The position numbers were made by a program, and so were the translations under genes. The notes beneath the pieces were generated by a model that did no database searches, was not told the origin of the DNA, and saw only the letters and a program-made list of their open reading frames with translations. Shown in pieces: positions 10,276 through 17,370 of a stretch of DNA of 64,000 bases (position 1 is the stretch's first letter; each line of letters begins with the position of its first letter). Origin of the DNA: Emticicia sp965283955 (GTDB lineage: Bacteria > Bacteroidota > Bacteroidia > Cytophagales > Spirosomataceae); NCBI GenBank assembly GCA_965283955.1, contig CBDIQW010000001.1, positions 2,852,001 through 2,916,000 on the forward strand. The letters run 5' to 3'.

Positions 10276-11119
10276 TTATTTCATTTCAACGGTATTAACT
10301 AATGTTCCGATACCTTCTATACTGATTGTCACGACATCGCCAACTTCAAGCGTAAAATCATCGTTTGGTACAATACCCGTACCTGTCATCAGGAAACAAC
10401 CTTGTGGAAAAGACATTTCACGGAATAAGTATTCGACCAAATCAGTATGTTTACGTTTCATACGATTGATTTCGATAGAATCACTAAAAAGTGGAATATC
10501 GTAACGAGAGATTTCAAGACTTATCTTAGTATCTGAATCAATCGGATTATCGAAAATGGCGATACATGGCCCGATAGCCGCACTTTTATCATAAGATTTG
10601 GCTTGCGGTAGATAAAGTGGATTTTCACCTTCTATATCTCTCGAACTCATGTCATTGCCAACTGTGTAACCCGAAATCTGACCTTTTGAATTGATAAATA
10701 GTGTAAGTTCTGGCTCAGGGACATTCCATTTAGAATCTTTTCTGATTCTAACAGCTTGCCCCGACCCTACCACACGTTGTGGTCGTAGATTTAAAAAATA
10801 GCTCTGGGCGTTCGGCGTCATAGACTCTGTCATAGAAATTATCACCACCCGCTACTTTTGATTCTTCCATACGTGCATTACGGCTACGCAGATACGTAAC
10901 ACCCGAAGCCCAAACTTCTTGCGACTGAATCGGAGCTTGTAAGCCATTATCTATCAGGGATTTATATTCGGCGGCGGCTGGTAGTAATTGAATTTCTCGC
11001 TGTAACTCAAAAAACAAGTCTTCACGGTTAATAAATAAGTCCCAATCGGTATGTCGAGATATATAGTATTGCCCTTTATGTTCGATAACGAACCCTTGTA
11101 TAGTTTTATAAATTTTCAT
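10276..11119 (-). CDS. 2-keto-3-deoxypentonate dehydratase (FAH superfamily, XylX/KdaD-like), frame broken at ~10783
   Basis: Likely dehydrates 2-keto-3-deoxy-arabinonate or -xylonate to 2,5-dioxopentanoate, the substrate of the neighbouring aldehyde dehydrogenase. Clade-specific motifs are WASGVTYLRSRNARMEES, YDRVYDAERPELFFK, WNVPEPELTLFI, GNDMSSRDIEGENPLYLPQA and the metal-binding region of the fumarylacetoacetase fold. The first frame ends in nonsense after ELFFKST; dropping one base at about 10783 gives FFKSTPQRVVGSGQ, as expected. Restored length is about 280 residues. No pentose dehydrogenase or lactonase lies alongside, so the sugar is not determined. Confidence 0.83.
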
Positions 11120-11332
11120 GAGGTCGAATGTACAATAATTTAGAGTCCAATATTAATCAAAAAGAAGCATATTCGGTGTTTTTTTGGTGGTACTTTTTGT
11201 AAAAATCTATTTAGAAAACGAATGATCGCCAAATTTTTTAAAAAAAGTTTGGAAATATAAACGAAAGTAAATTTCTTTGTCTTAGAAACTGTTCGCATAT
11301 AGCGAATATTCGCAATTAGAGAATATTTTATA

Positions 11333-11383
11333 ATGAATAATAACACTGTTCTTGTCATCCCAATTGTTATTCTGCTCGTCTAA
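11333..11383 (+). CDS. Branched-chain leader peptide of the ilv operon
   Basis: A 16-codon ORF, MNNNTVLVIPIVILLV, too short for routine gene calling. Ten of its last eleven residues are Val, Leu or Ile, the three end products of the downstream operon. Its stop codon lies in the loop of the first hairpin of the attenuator (11375-11389), the position expected for ribosome-mediated attenuation. It is the plus-strand partner in the divergent gap with the dehydratase gene. The function as a sensor of charged Val/Leu/Ile tRNA is inferred from sequence and layout; translation has not been shown. Confidence 0.85.
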   Translation: MNNNTVLVIPIVILLV

Positions 11384-11450
11384 AACGAGTGGAGAAGGGT
11401 TTGCTATGAACAACAAAAGCCTTCTTCACACCGAGTGAAGAAGGCTTTTT
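11375..11450 (+). promoter_or_regulatory. Transcription attenuator of the ilv operon
   Basis: Three mutually exclusive stems are visible. Pause stem: CTCGT 11375-11379 with ACGAG 11385-11389. Antiterminator: GTGGAGAAGG 11389-11398 with CCTTCTTCAC 11420-11429 (one G-U pair). Terminator: AAAAGCCTTCTTCAC 11415-11429 with its perfect complement 11435-11449, five-base loop and a T-run ending at 11450. The antiterminator uses the 5' arm of the terminator, so a ribosome stalled on the Val/Leu/Ile codons would expose it and let transcription continue. The terminator lies between divergent genes, where a plain terminator would have no purpose. Confidence 0.85.
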
Positions 11451-11488
11451 CATTATCAAATGAGTATTTATAACTATTCAATAAAGTA

Positions 11489-11854
11489 ATGAAAGCAAGT
11501 GATTTAGAGAATAGACTAATTGATTTTGCAGTTAAAGCCACAGATATTGGTGAAAACTTACCAAGCACTCGATTAGGAAATCACTTAGCAGGACAACTGA
11601 TAAGGTCAAGTACAGCACCAGCATTAAATTACGGCGAAGCTCAAGCAGGTGAGTCACGGGCTGATTTCATTCACAAAATGAAAGTCTGCTTGAAAGAATT
11701 GCGAGAGACATTTGTAAACTTAAAAATAATAAGTAAAAAGAGCATTTTTGACGATACAAAATTACTTGAAGCAGTGATGAACGAAAACAACGAATTAATT
11801 TCAATTTTTACTCGAAGTATCACCACTGCTCAACAAAATTTAAATAATAAATAA
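11489..11854 (+). CDS. Four-helix-bundle protein (23S rRNA IVP / Avd-like), between ilv attenuator and ilvD
   Basis: 121 residues, MKASDLENRLIDFAVKATDIGENLPSTRLGNHLAGQL at the start, with the family pattern (G)xHLAxQLIRSSTAPALNYGEAQAGES followed by FIHKMKVCLKELRET. This family (TIGR02436 type) is known from 23S rRNA intervening sequences and is related to the Avd accessory protein of diversity-generating retroelements; it has no assigned function when free-standing. Here it lies 38 bases after the ilv terminator and is followed by two ~98-bp repeat units reaching the ilvD start. It therefore appears inserted between the attenuator and its operon and would be co-transcribed with ilvD. Confidence 0.8.
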   Translation: MKASDLENRLIDFAVKATDIGENLPSTRLGNHLAGQLIRSSTAPALNYGEAQAGESRADFIHKMKVCLKELRETFVNLKIISKKSIFDDTKLLEAVMNENNELISIFTRSITTAQQNLNNK

Positions 11855-12048
11855 AACATTCGCCTCAACAATCGTTAATCATCAATCCTTAATCAATAAT
11901 TCAAATATTATAGATTAAGGATTAGAGAATGAAGATTTTTGAATTATAAAAAAACATTCACCTCAACAATCGTTAATCATCAATCCTTAATCTATAATTT
12001 ATTGAAGATTAAGAATTGATGAATGAAGATTAGAGATTTTAAAATCAA
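11853..12048. repeat. Two tandem ~98-bp units with internal inverted symmetry
   Basis: A 42-base direct repeat at 11853-11894 and 11951-11992 differs at one position; each copy contains CAACAATCGTTAATCATC and is followed by a partly complementary segment (AGATTAAGGATTAGAGAATG at 11912-11931; AGATTAAGAATTGATGAATG at 12006-12025). The unit fills the gap between the four-helix-bundle gene and the ilvD ATG at 12051. It looks like debris of, or an end for, the inserted gene. Confidence 0.7.
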
Positions 12049-12050
12049 AT

Positions 12051-13728
12051 ATGGAACTAAATAAATTCAGCCGCACCCTTACGCAAGAAGTTCATAACCC
12101 TGCTGCCAAAGCCATGCTTTATGGTATTGGTCTGACAGAAGAAGATATGCAAAAAGCCCAAATCGGTATTGCAAGTACTGGTTATGAAGGAAATACCTGC
12201 AACATGCACCTCAACGGATTGTCTGTTCACGTAAAAAAAGGTATCCAAGAAAACGGAATGGTGGGCTTGATTTTTCATACAATCGGCGTTTCAGATGGTA
12301 TGACAAACGGTAATAATGGAATGAGTTATTCATTACCAAGCCGTGATATTATCGCCGATTCGATTGAAGATATTGTAGCCGCTCAATGGTACGATGGTGT
12401 AATTGCCGTTGTGGGTTGTGATAAAAATATGCCAGGAGCAATGATGGCAATTGCCAGATTGAACCGCCCAGCTATGTTGGTTTACGGAGGAACGATTCGT
12501 ACTGGACAATATAAAGGTAAAAAACTCGACATCGTTTCAGCTTTTGAAGCATTGGGGCAAAAATTTGCTGGCACAATTTCTGACGAAGACTACGAAGGAG
12601 TTATAAAAAATGCTATCCCAGGTGCAGGTGCTTGCGGTGGAATGTACACTGCCAACACAATGGCATCGTCGATGGAAGCAATGGGCTTGACATTACCAAA
12701 TTCATCAAGCTACCCAGCTACTCACGAAGGCAAAAAAGCTGAGTGTATTGCAATTGGTGCAGCCATGAAAAATATGCTGGAGAAAAACATTTGTCCACGT
12801 GACATCATGACTCGCAAAGGCATTTGAAAACGCCATGACGATGGTAATGGTGATGGGTGGCTCAACCAATGCAGTTCTTCACTATTTGGCCATTGCAAGT
12901 GCCGCAGGTGTAGAATTTACATTAAAAGATATTCAAGATATTTCAGACCGTACGCCATTAATAGCAGACTTGAAACCATCGGGCAAATATTATATGGAAG
13001 ATATGCTCGAAATTGGTGGAGTTCCTGCTCTAATGAAATATTTGCTCAAAAAAGGTTTCATTCACGGTGATTGTATGACGATTACGGGTAAAACAATTGC
13101 CGAAAATTTGGAAGAAGTACCAGACTTGGATTTTGATACACAAAAAATCATTCAACCAATTGAGTCTCCAATCAAACCAACGGGTCACTTACAGATTCTT
13201 TACGGAAATTTGGCCGAAGGTGGAGCAGTGGCAAAAATCACAGGAAAAGAGGGTGAAAAATTTGAAGGAATTGCCAAAGTATGTGAGCGTGAAGAAGAAG
13301 TGATTGAGTTCTTAGAAAAAGGAGAAATCAAGGCGGGTCACGTAATTGTGATTAGAAACGAAGGCCCTAAAGGTGGCCCAGGAATGCCAGAGATGCTTAA
13401 ACCAACATCGGCCGTGATGGGTGCTGGCTTAGGAAATAGTGTTGCGATGATTACTGATGGTCGTTTTTCAGGCGGAACTCACGGTTTCGTAGTTGGACAC
13501 ATCACACCAGAGGCTTTTGAAGGCGGCACAATCGCTTTAGTAAAAGACGGCGATAAAATTACGATTGATGCCGTTGATAATAAATTGATTTTGCACGTTT
13601 CAGACGAAGAATTGGCCGAACGTAAAGCTGCTTGGAAACAAATTCCATCAGAACACACAAGAGGCGTACTTCGTAAATATATCAAAAACGTAAGTTCGGC
13701 CAGCGAAGGTTGCGTAACGGACTTGTAA
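12051..13728 (+). CDS. ilvD: Dihydroxy-acid dehydratase, frame broken at ~12819
   Basis: Converts 2,3-dihydroxy-isovalerate and -methylvalerate to the 2-keto acids of valine and isoleucine synthesis, using an Fe-S cluster. Cluster cysteines are visible at Cys50 (EGNTCNMH), Cys123 (VVGCDKNMPG) and Cys195 (GAGACGGMYTANTMA); the C-terminal half has MVMGGSTNAVLHYLAIA and the DGRFSGGTHGFVVGH block. The first frame stops at 12827 after MTRKGI. Removing one G from GG at 12819-12820 gives RKAFENAMTMVMVMGG, so one ~559-residue enzyme is restored. The motifs match true IlvD and not pentonate dehydratases. Confidence 0.93.
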
Positions 13729-13785
13729 GAAATACGGAGTACAGCAAAACAACTAAAAACTTCATCCTAAAATATCTCAGACGAT

Positions 13786-15546
13786 ATGGGAAATTTACTC
13801 GAAATCGAATTAAAACAAGAAACACTCACAGCACCCGCTCAAGCGAAAGAAGGGCAAACTTTTCTTTCGGGAGCTCAAGCCATGATGGAGTGTTTGTTGG
13901 CCGAAAGTGTAGATAATATTTTTGGTTATCCAGGTGGAGCAATTATGCCTACCTACGATGCCCTTTATGATTATATTGATAGAATAAAACACACCTTAGT
14001 TCGCCACGAACAAGGAGCTGGACACGCTGCACAAGGTTATGCTCGTGTAAGCGGACGCACGGGTGTTTGCTTAGTAACTTCTGGCCCCGGTGGTACGAAC
14101 CTCATTACCCCAATTGCTGATGCCATCATTGACTGTACGCCAATGGTTTGTATCGTAGGCCAAGTTAAGTCTAATTTATTAGGTACTGATGCTTTCCAAG
14201 AAACTGATATGATTGGTGTAACTACACCCGTTTGTAAATGGAATTATCAGATTACTGACCCTAACGAAGTGCCAGAAATCATGGCAAAGGCATTCTTTAT
14301 TGCCAAGTCAGGAAAACCAGGCCCAGTCGTAATTGATTTTGCTCGTGATGCTCAAGCAGCAAAAATGACAAAACCATTTGTCTATAAAAAGGTAGAGAAA
14401 ATGGTAAGTTATAGCCCACGTATTGTGCCAAAACAAGACCAAATCGAGAAGGCGGCCGAATTAATCAATAAAGCCAAACGTCCATATATTTTGTTCGGGC
14501 ATGGAGTTTTGATTGCTGATGCCGTTCAAGAATTACTCGACTTTGTTGAAAAAACAGATATTCCATGTGCAAGTACATTACTTGGTCTTTCGGCAATGCC
14601 AAATAATCACCCAAATTACATGGGTTGGTTGGGTATGCACGGAATGTACGCTCCCAACGTAATGACCGACGAGTGCGATGTTTTGATTGCCATCGGTATG
14701 CGTTTCGACGACCGTGTAACGGGAGATTCGACCAAATTTGCTCCGCAAGCAAAAATCATTCACATAGAAATTGACCCTTCGGAAGTTGATAAAATCAAAA
14801 AAGCGGAAGCTCCAGTAATTGGAGATACCAAAGAAGCCTTGAAAATGCTTATGCCTTTAGTAAAAAAAGGCGATTTTACTGGCTGGAAAAACGAGTTCCG
14901 TAAACTTGATGTGAAGGAATACGATAAAGTTACACTACGTGATTTAAACCAAGAAGGTAAAATCAAAATGGCAGAAGTTGTGGCTTTACTTTCGGATAAA
15001 ACTAATGGTGAGGCTTGCATCGTGGTTGACGTAGGTCAGCACCAAATGGTTACGGCTCGTTATTATCAATTCCGTAAGCCAAACTCATACATTGCTTCGG
15101 GCGGACTCGGAACGATGGGCTTTGCAATTCCTGCATCGTTTGGTGCGAAAGTCGGAGCTCCTGACCGTGAAGTAGTCGGAATCATTGGTGATGGTTGTTT
15201 CCAAATGACCATCCAAGAACTCGGCACAATTGCCCAAAGTGGCTTGGCCGTAAAGATGATTATCTTGAATAATAATTTCTTAGGAATGGTGCGTCAGTGG
15301 CAACAATTATTTTTTGATAATCGCTATTCTTTCGTAGAACTTCAAAACCCAGATTTTATTACAATTGCTAAAGGTTTCGGAATTGACGGGCATACTTGTT
15401 CAGAAAGAGAAAATCTAAGCGATTCATTGGATAAAATGCTCGATTCTAAGAAAGCATACTTACTCGAAGTTATCGTAGAAAAAGAAGAAAACGTATTCCC
15501 GATGGTTCCTGCAGGAACAAGCGTAAGTGAGATTCGCTTGGAGTAA
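13786..15546 (+). CDS. ilvB: Acetolactate synthase, large subunit
   Basis: ThDP-dependent enzyme that condenses two pyruvates (or pyruvate and 2-ketobutyrate) in valine and isoleucine synthesis. The 586-residue protein shows the catalytic glutamate in LVRHEQGAGHAAQGYARVSGR, the substrate/FAD region GIAIGMRFDDRVTG-like segment (LIAIGMRFDDRVTGD) and the ThDP motif GDGCFQMTIQELGTIAQ ending with ILNNNFLGMVRQWQ. It has a short N-terminal extension before FLSGAQAMMECL. It lies 57 bases after ilvD. The regulatory subunit ilvN should follow directly but is separated from it by a four-helix-bundle gene. Confidence 0.95.
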   Translation: MGNLLEIELKQETLTAPAQAKEGQTFLSGAQAMMECLLAESVDNIFGYPGGAIMPTYDALYDYIDRIKHTLVRHEQGAGHAAQGYARVSGRTGVCLVTSGPGGTNLITPIADAIIDCTPMVCIVGQVKSNLLGTDAFQETDMIGVTTPVCKWNYQITDPNEVPEIMAKAFFIAKSGKPGPVVIDFARDAQAAKMTKPFVYKKVEKMVSYSPRIVPKQDQIEKAAELINKAKRPYILFGHGVLIADAVQELLDFVEKTDIPCASTLLGLSAMPNNHPNYMGWLGMHGMYAPNVMTDECDVLIAIGMRFDDRVTGDSTKFAPQAKIIHIEIDPSEVDKIKKAEAPVIGDTKEALKMLMPLVKKGDFTGWKNEFRKLDVKEYDKVTLRDLNQEGKIKMAEVVALLSDKTNGEACIVVDVGQHQMVTARYYQFRKPNSYIASGGLGTMGFAIPASFGAKVGAPDREVVGIIGDGCFQMTIQELGTIAQSGLAVKMIILNNNFLGMVRQWQQLFFDNRYSFVELQNPDFITIAKGFGIDGHTCSERENLSDSLDKMLDSKKAYLLEVIVEKEENVFPMVPAGTSVSEIRLE

Positions 15547-15580
15547 TTTTTCGATGTTCGATGCTTGATTTTCGATGTTA
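15545..15580. repeat. Left inverted repeat of inserted four-helix-bundle gene
   Basis: Begins AATTTTTCGATGTTCGATG at the ilvB stop codon and continues CTTGATTTTCG. The complement of 15969-16005 reads AATTTTTCGATGTTTGATG and, after a 7-base TTAGATG unit, CTTGATATTCG. The two arms bracket the gene at 15618-15986. Confidence 0.75.
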
Positions 15581-15617
15581 GAAATGTTGGTAGGCATTTT
15601 ATAAATCTCTATAATAA

Positions 15618-15986
15618 ATGAAATCTTATATTGAGCTGGATGTTTGGAAACAAAGTCGTCTATTAGTGAAGCAAGTGTATGAACTGACAAAACAATTTCC
15701 AAAAGAAGAACAGTATGGACTTTCAAATCAAATGCGTCGTTGTTCGGTATCTATTCCTTCAAATATTGCTGAAGGGCATGGGAGAAATCATACCAAAGAT
15801 TCATTACAATTTTTTTTCATCGCAAGAGGGTCCTTATATGAATTAGAAACCCAACTGTATTTATCAAATGATTTAGGTTATTTTCCACTTGATGTGTTGA
15901 ATGAAATCTTAGGAAAAATAACAACCTGTAAACAAATGTTAAATGGTTTGATTAGGTATTTTGAAAACCGAATATCAAGCATCTAA
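15618..15986 (+). CDS. Four-helix-bundle protein (23S rRNA IVP / Avd-like) between ilvB and ilvN
   Basis: 122 residues starting MKSYIELDVWKQSRLLVKQV, with the family pattern EEQYGLSNQMRRCSVSIPSN followed by IAEGHGR and a C-terminal helix GKITTCKQMLNGLIRYF. This is the classical IVP form, more typical than the copy at 11489. It is bracketed by inverted repeats at 15545-15580 and 15969-16005, and its last codons and TAA stop (RISSI, 15972-15986) lie inside the right repeat. It splits the acetolactate synthase subunits in the same orientation as the operon. A single-gene mobile unit is inferred; its function is not known. Confidence 0.85.
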   Translation: MKSYIELDVWKQSRLLVKQVYELTKQFPKEEQYGLSNQMRRCSVSIPSNIAEGHGRNHTKDSLQFFFIARGSLYELETQLYLSNDLGYFPLDVLNEILGKITTCKQMLNGLIRYFENRISSI

Positions 15987-16005
15987 CATCAAACATCGAA
16001 AAATT
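15969..16005. repeat. Right inverted repeat of inserted four-helix-bundle gene
   Basis: Ends CATCGAAAAATT two bases before the ilvN ATG at 16008. It is complementary to the left arm at 15545-15580 over two blocks separated by a 7-base unit, and it supplies the stop codon of the four-helix-bundle gene. Confidence 0.75.
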
Positions 16006-16007
16006 TA

Positions 16008-16547
16008 ATGACAACATACACTATTTGCGTATTTACCGAAAATAGCATCGGATTACTCAACAAAATCACAATCATATTTACCCGTCGCAGAATCAATATT
16101 GAGTCGTTGACGGTTTCAGAAACTGAGCGTAAGGGTATTTCTCGCTTCACCATCGTTATCAAACACGAAAAGCGTGAAGAAGTAGAAAAACTCGTACGCC
16201 AGATTCGTAAAATTATCGAAGTTTTGGCGGTATTTGGTTACCTCAACGAAGACATTGTTTATAACGAAATCGCTCTTTTCAAGATTTCTACCCCACTCAA
16301 TGGCAAATCTGTTGATGTCGAAACCATCAATAAGGTCTATAAGGCATGGGTAGTTTATTGGGGGCTTGATTATGTGGTTATCGAAAAAACAGGCACCGAA
16401 ACTGAGATTTTTGAATTTTTCAAATACATCAAACCGCACGGAATCATCGAATTTGTGCGTTCGGGAAGGGTTGCCGTTGGAAAGACCCCTAAGGGCTTAA
16501 TTGAATATTTGCCAGAGGAAATTACCGAATGGGAGTATTATTTGTAA
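16008..16547 (+). CDS. ilvN: Acetolactate synthase, small (regulatory) subunit
   Basis: ACT-domain subunit that activates IlvB and gives valine feedback inhibition. The ACT domain begins immediately, TYTICVFTENSIGLLNKITIIF, with RRINIESLTVSETE as the ligand-binding turn; the C-terminal domain follows (about residues 90-179) and ends in EYLPEEITEWEYYL. Length (179) is normal for the Bacteroidota form. It belongs with ilvB, from which it is separated by the inserted four-helix-bundle gene; translation could no longer be directly coupled to ilvB. Confidence 0.92.
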   Translation: MTTYTICVFTENSIGLLNKITIIFTRRRINIESLTVSETERKGISRFTIVIKHEKREEVEKLVRQIRKIIEVLAVFGYLNEDIVYNEIALFKISTPLNGKSVDVETINKVYKAWVVYWGLDYVVIEKTGTETEIFEFFKYIKPHGIIEFVRSGRVAVGKTPKGLIEYLPEEITEWEYYL

Positions 16548-16574
16548 AGAAACGATAGATTTTGTCTATTTTTG
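16541..16574 (+). promoter_or_regulatory. Promoter after ilvN (for PIN module and ilvC)
   Basis: TTTG at 16541-16544, overlapping the end of ilvN, and TATTTTTG at 16567-16574 fit -33/-7 elements with 22 bases between them. It may give ilvC an attenuator-independent transcript. Confidence 0.5.
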
Positions 16575-16659
16575 TTTCAAATTTTTTCAATTATGAAATA
16601 AGTTCAGTACAAAATCATTGTAGATTGTTGCAGAAAAAAGTTAATTATATCAAATAGCT

Positions 16660-16881
16660 ATGAGTAATTTAACGACACAAGCCCCCTTATCGAATCTTCA
16701 ATTAGAATTGTTAAAACTCTATAGAAGTGGTGTTTCTGATGAAGATTTAACGGCTATCAATGGTCTAATTGTTAATTATTTTGCAAAAAAAGCTCAAGAT
16801 TCCGCAGATAAAATTTGGGATGAAAAAAAATATTCTGATGATTTGATGGATGAATGGCTTAAAGCAGATTTGAGAAAATGA
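16660..16881 (+). CDS. Antitoxin of a PIN-type toxin-antitoxin module (copy 1)
   Basis: A 73-residue acidic protein, SNLQLELLKLYRSGVSDEDL with INGLIVNYFAKKAQDSADKIWDEK in the C-terminal half. It overlaps the start of the PIN gene by four bases (ATGA), the usual coupling for such pairs. The paralogue at 55550-55783 has the same plan (SESQLYMLRLMANIEEDDL, then KYLAQKLTKQADAVWEQ) and also overlaps a PIN gene. Family name is not certain; the role is inferred from partner and layout. Confidence 0.7.
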   Translation: MSNLTTQAPLSNLQLELLKLYRSGVSDEDLTAINGLIVNYFAKKAQDSADKIWDEKKYSDDLMDEWLKADLRK

Positions 16882-17307
16882 GGGTAGTTATTGATACAAA
16901 TTGCTTATTGGTATCTATTTCAAGAAAATCGAAATATAATTGGCTTTTTCAAGCATTAATTGACAAGAAATTTGAGCTGTGCTTATCTACTGAAATTTTA
17001 GAGGAATAGGAAGAAATCATAGGCAGATACTTTTCCACTGAAACAGTTGAACCAGTTTATGAAATTCTAACGACTGCTATAAACATTAAAAAAGTAGAAG
17101 TTTCTTTTAGATTACAACTCATACACAATGACCCAGACGATAATCGCAACGGCGAACCGTAAATTCATAGATTGTGCTTTTGCAGGAAATGCAAATTACA
17201 TCGTAACAAATGATACCCACTATGACATTTTAAAAACGATTGATTTTCCAAAATTCAACGTAATTTCAATAACAGCATTTAAAGAAGTTTTAGATAAAAT
17301 ACAATAA
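16878..17307 (+). pseudogene. PIN-domain toxin, inactivated by a stop codon and a 19-mer repeat insertion
   Basis: Begins MRVVIDTNCLLVSISRKS (PIN Asp in VIDTN). Codon 44 is TAG at 17007-17009 where the paralogue at 55780 has TAT (ILEEYEEI). Further on, the conserved DPDDNKF is interrupted exactly after DPDDN by 16 extra bases (17145-17160), after which the frame resumes as KFIDCAFAGNANYIVTND to the TAA at 17305-17307. The extra bases belong to a 19-mer also found at 5005-5023. Two independent lesions, one of them an insertion, argue for real loss of the nuclease. Intact length would have been about 137 residues. Confidence 0.8.
17142..17160. repeat. Short interspersed repeat, copy 2 (inside PIN pseudogene)
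   Basis: AATCGCAACGGCGAACCGT; 18 of 19 bases match the minus strand of 5005-5023. Comparison with the PIN paralogue shows that 16 bases are additional here, so this is an insertion site. Confidence 0.7.
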
Positions 17308-17370
17308 ACAGTTCACAAGAAAAAGTATATACAATTAGTTGTCGCATTCAATAAAACAAATTCAATAAAA

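Noticed and set aside
11404..11436. Second leader peptide MNNKSLLHTE in the ilv leader
   Set aside because: It lies inside the terminator stem with only two Leu codons; the ORF at 11333-11383 fits attenuation far better.
11853..11992. CRISPR-like direct repeats
   Set aside because: Only two 42-base copies, each followed by its own inverted segment; no regular spacers or cas genes.
12051..13728. IlvD-family gene as a pentonate dehydratase of the adjacent pentose module
   Set aside because: Sequence motifs and placement with ilvB, ilvN, ilvC and ilvA match true dihydroxy-acid dehydratase, and it is on the opposite strand to the module.
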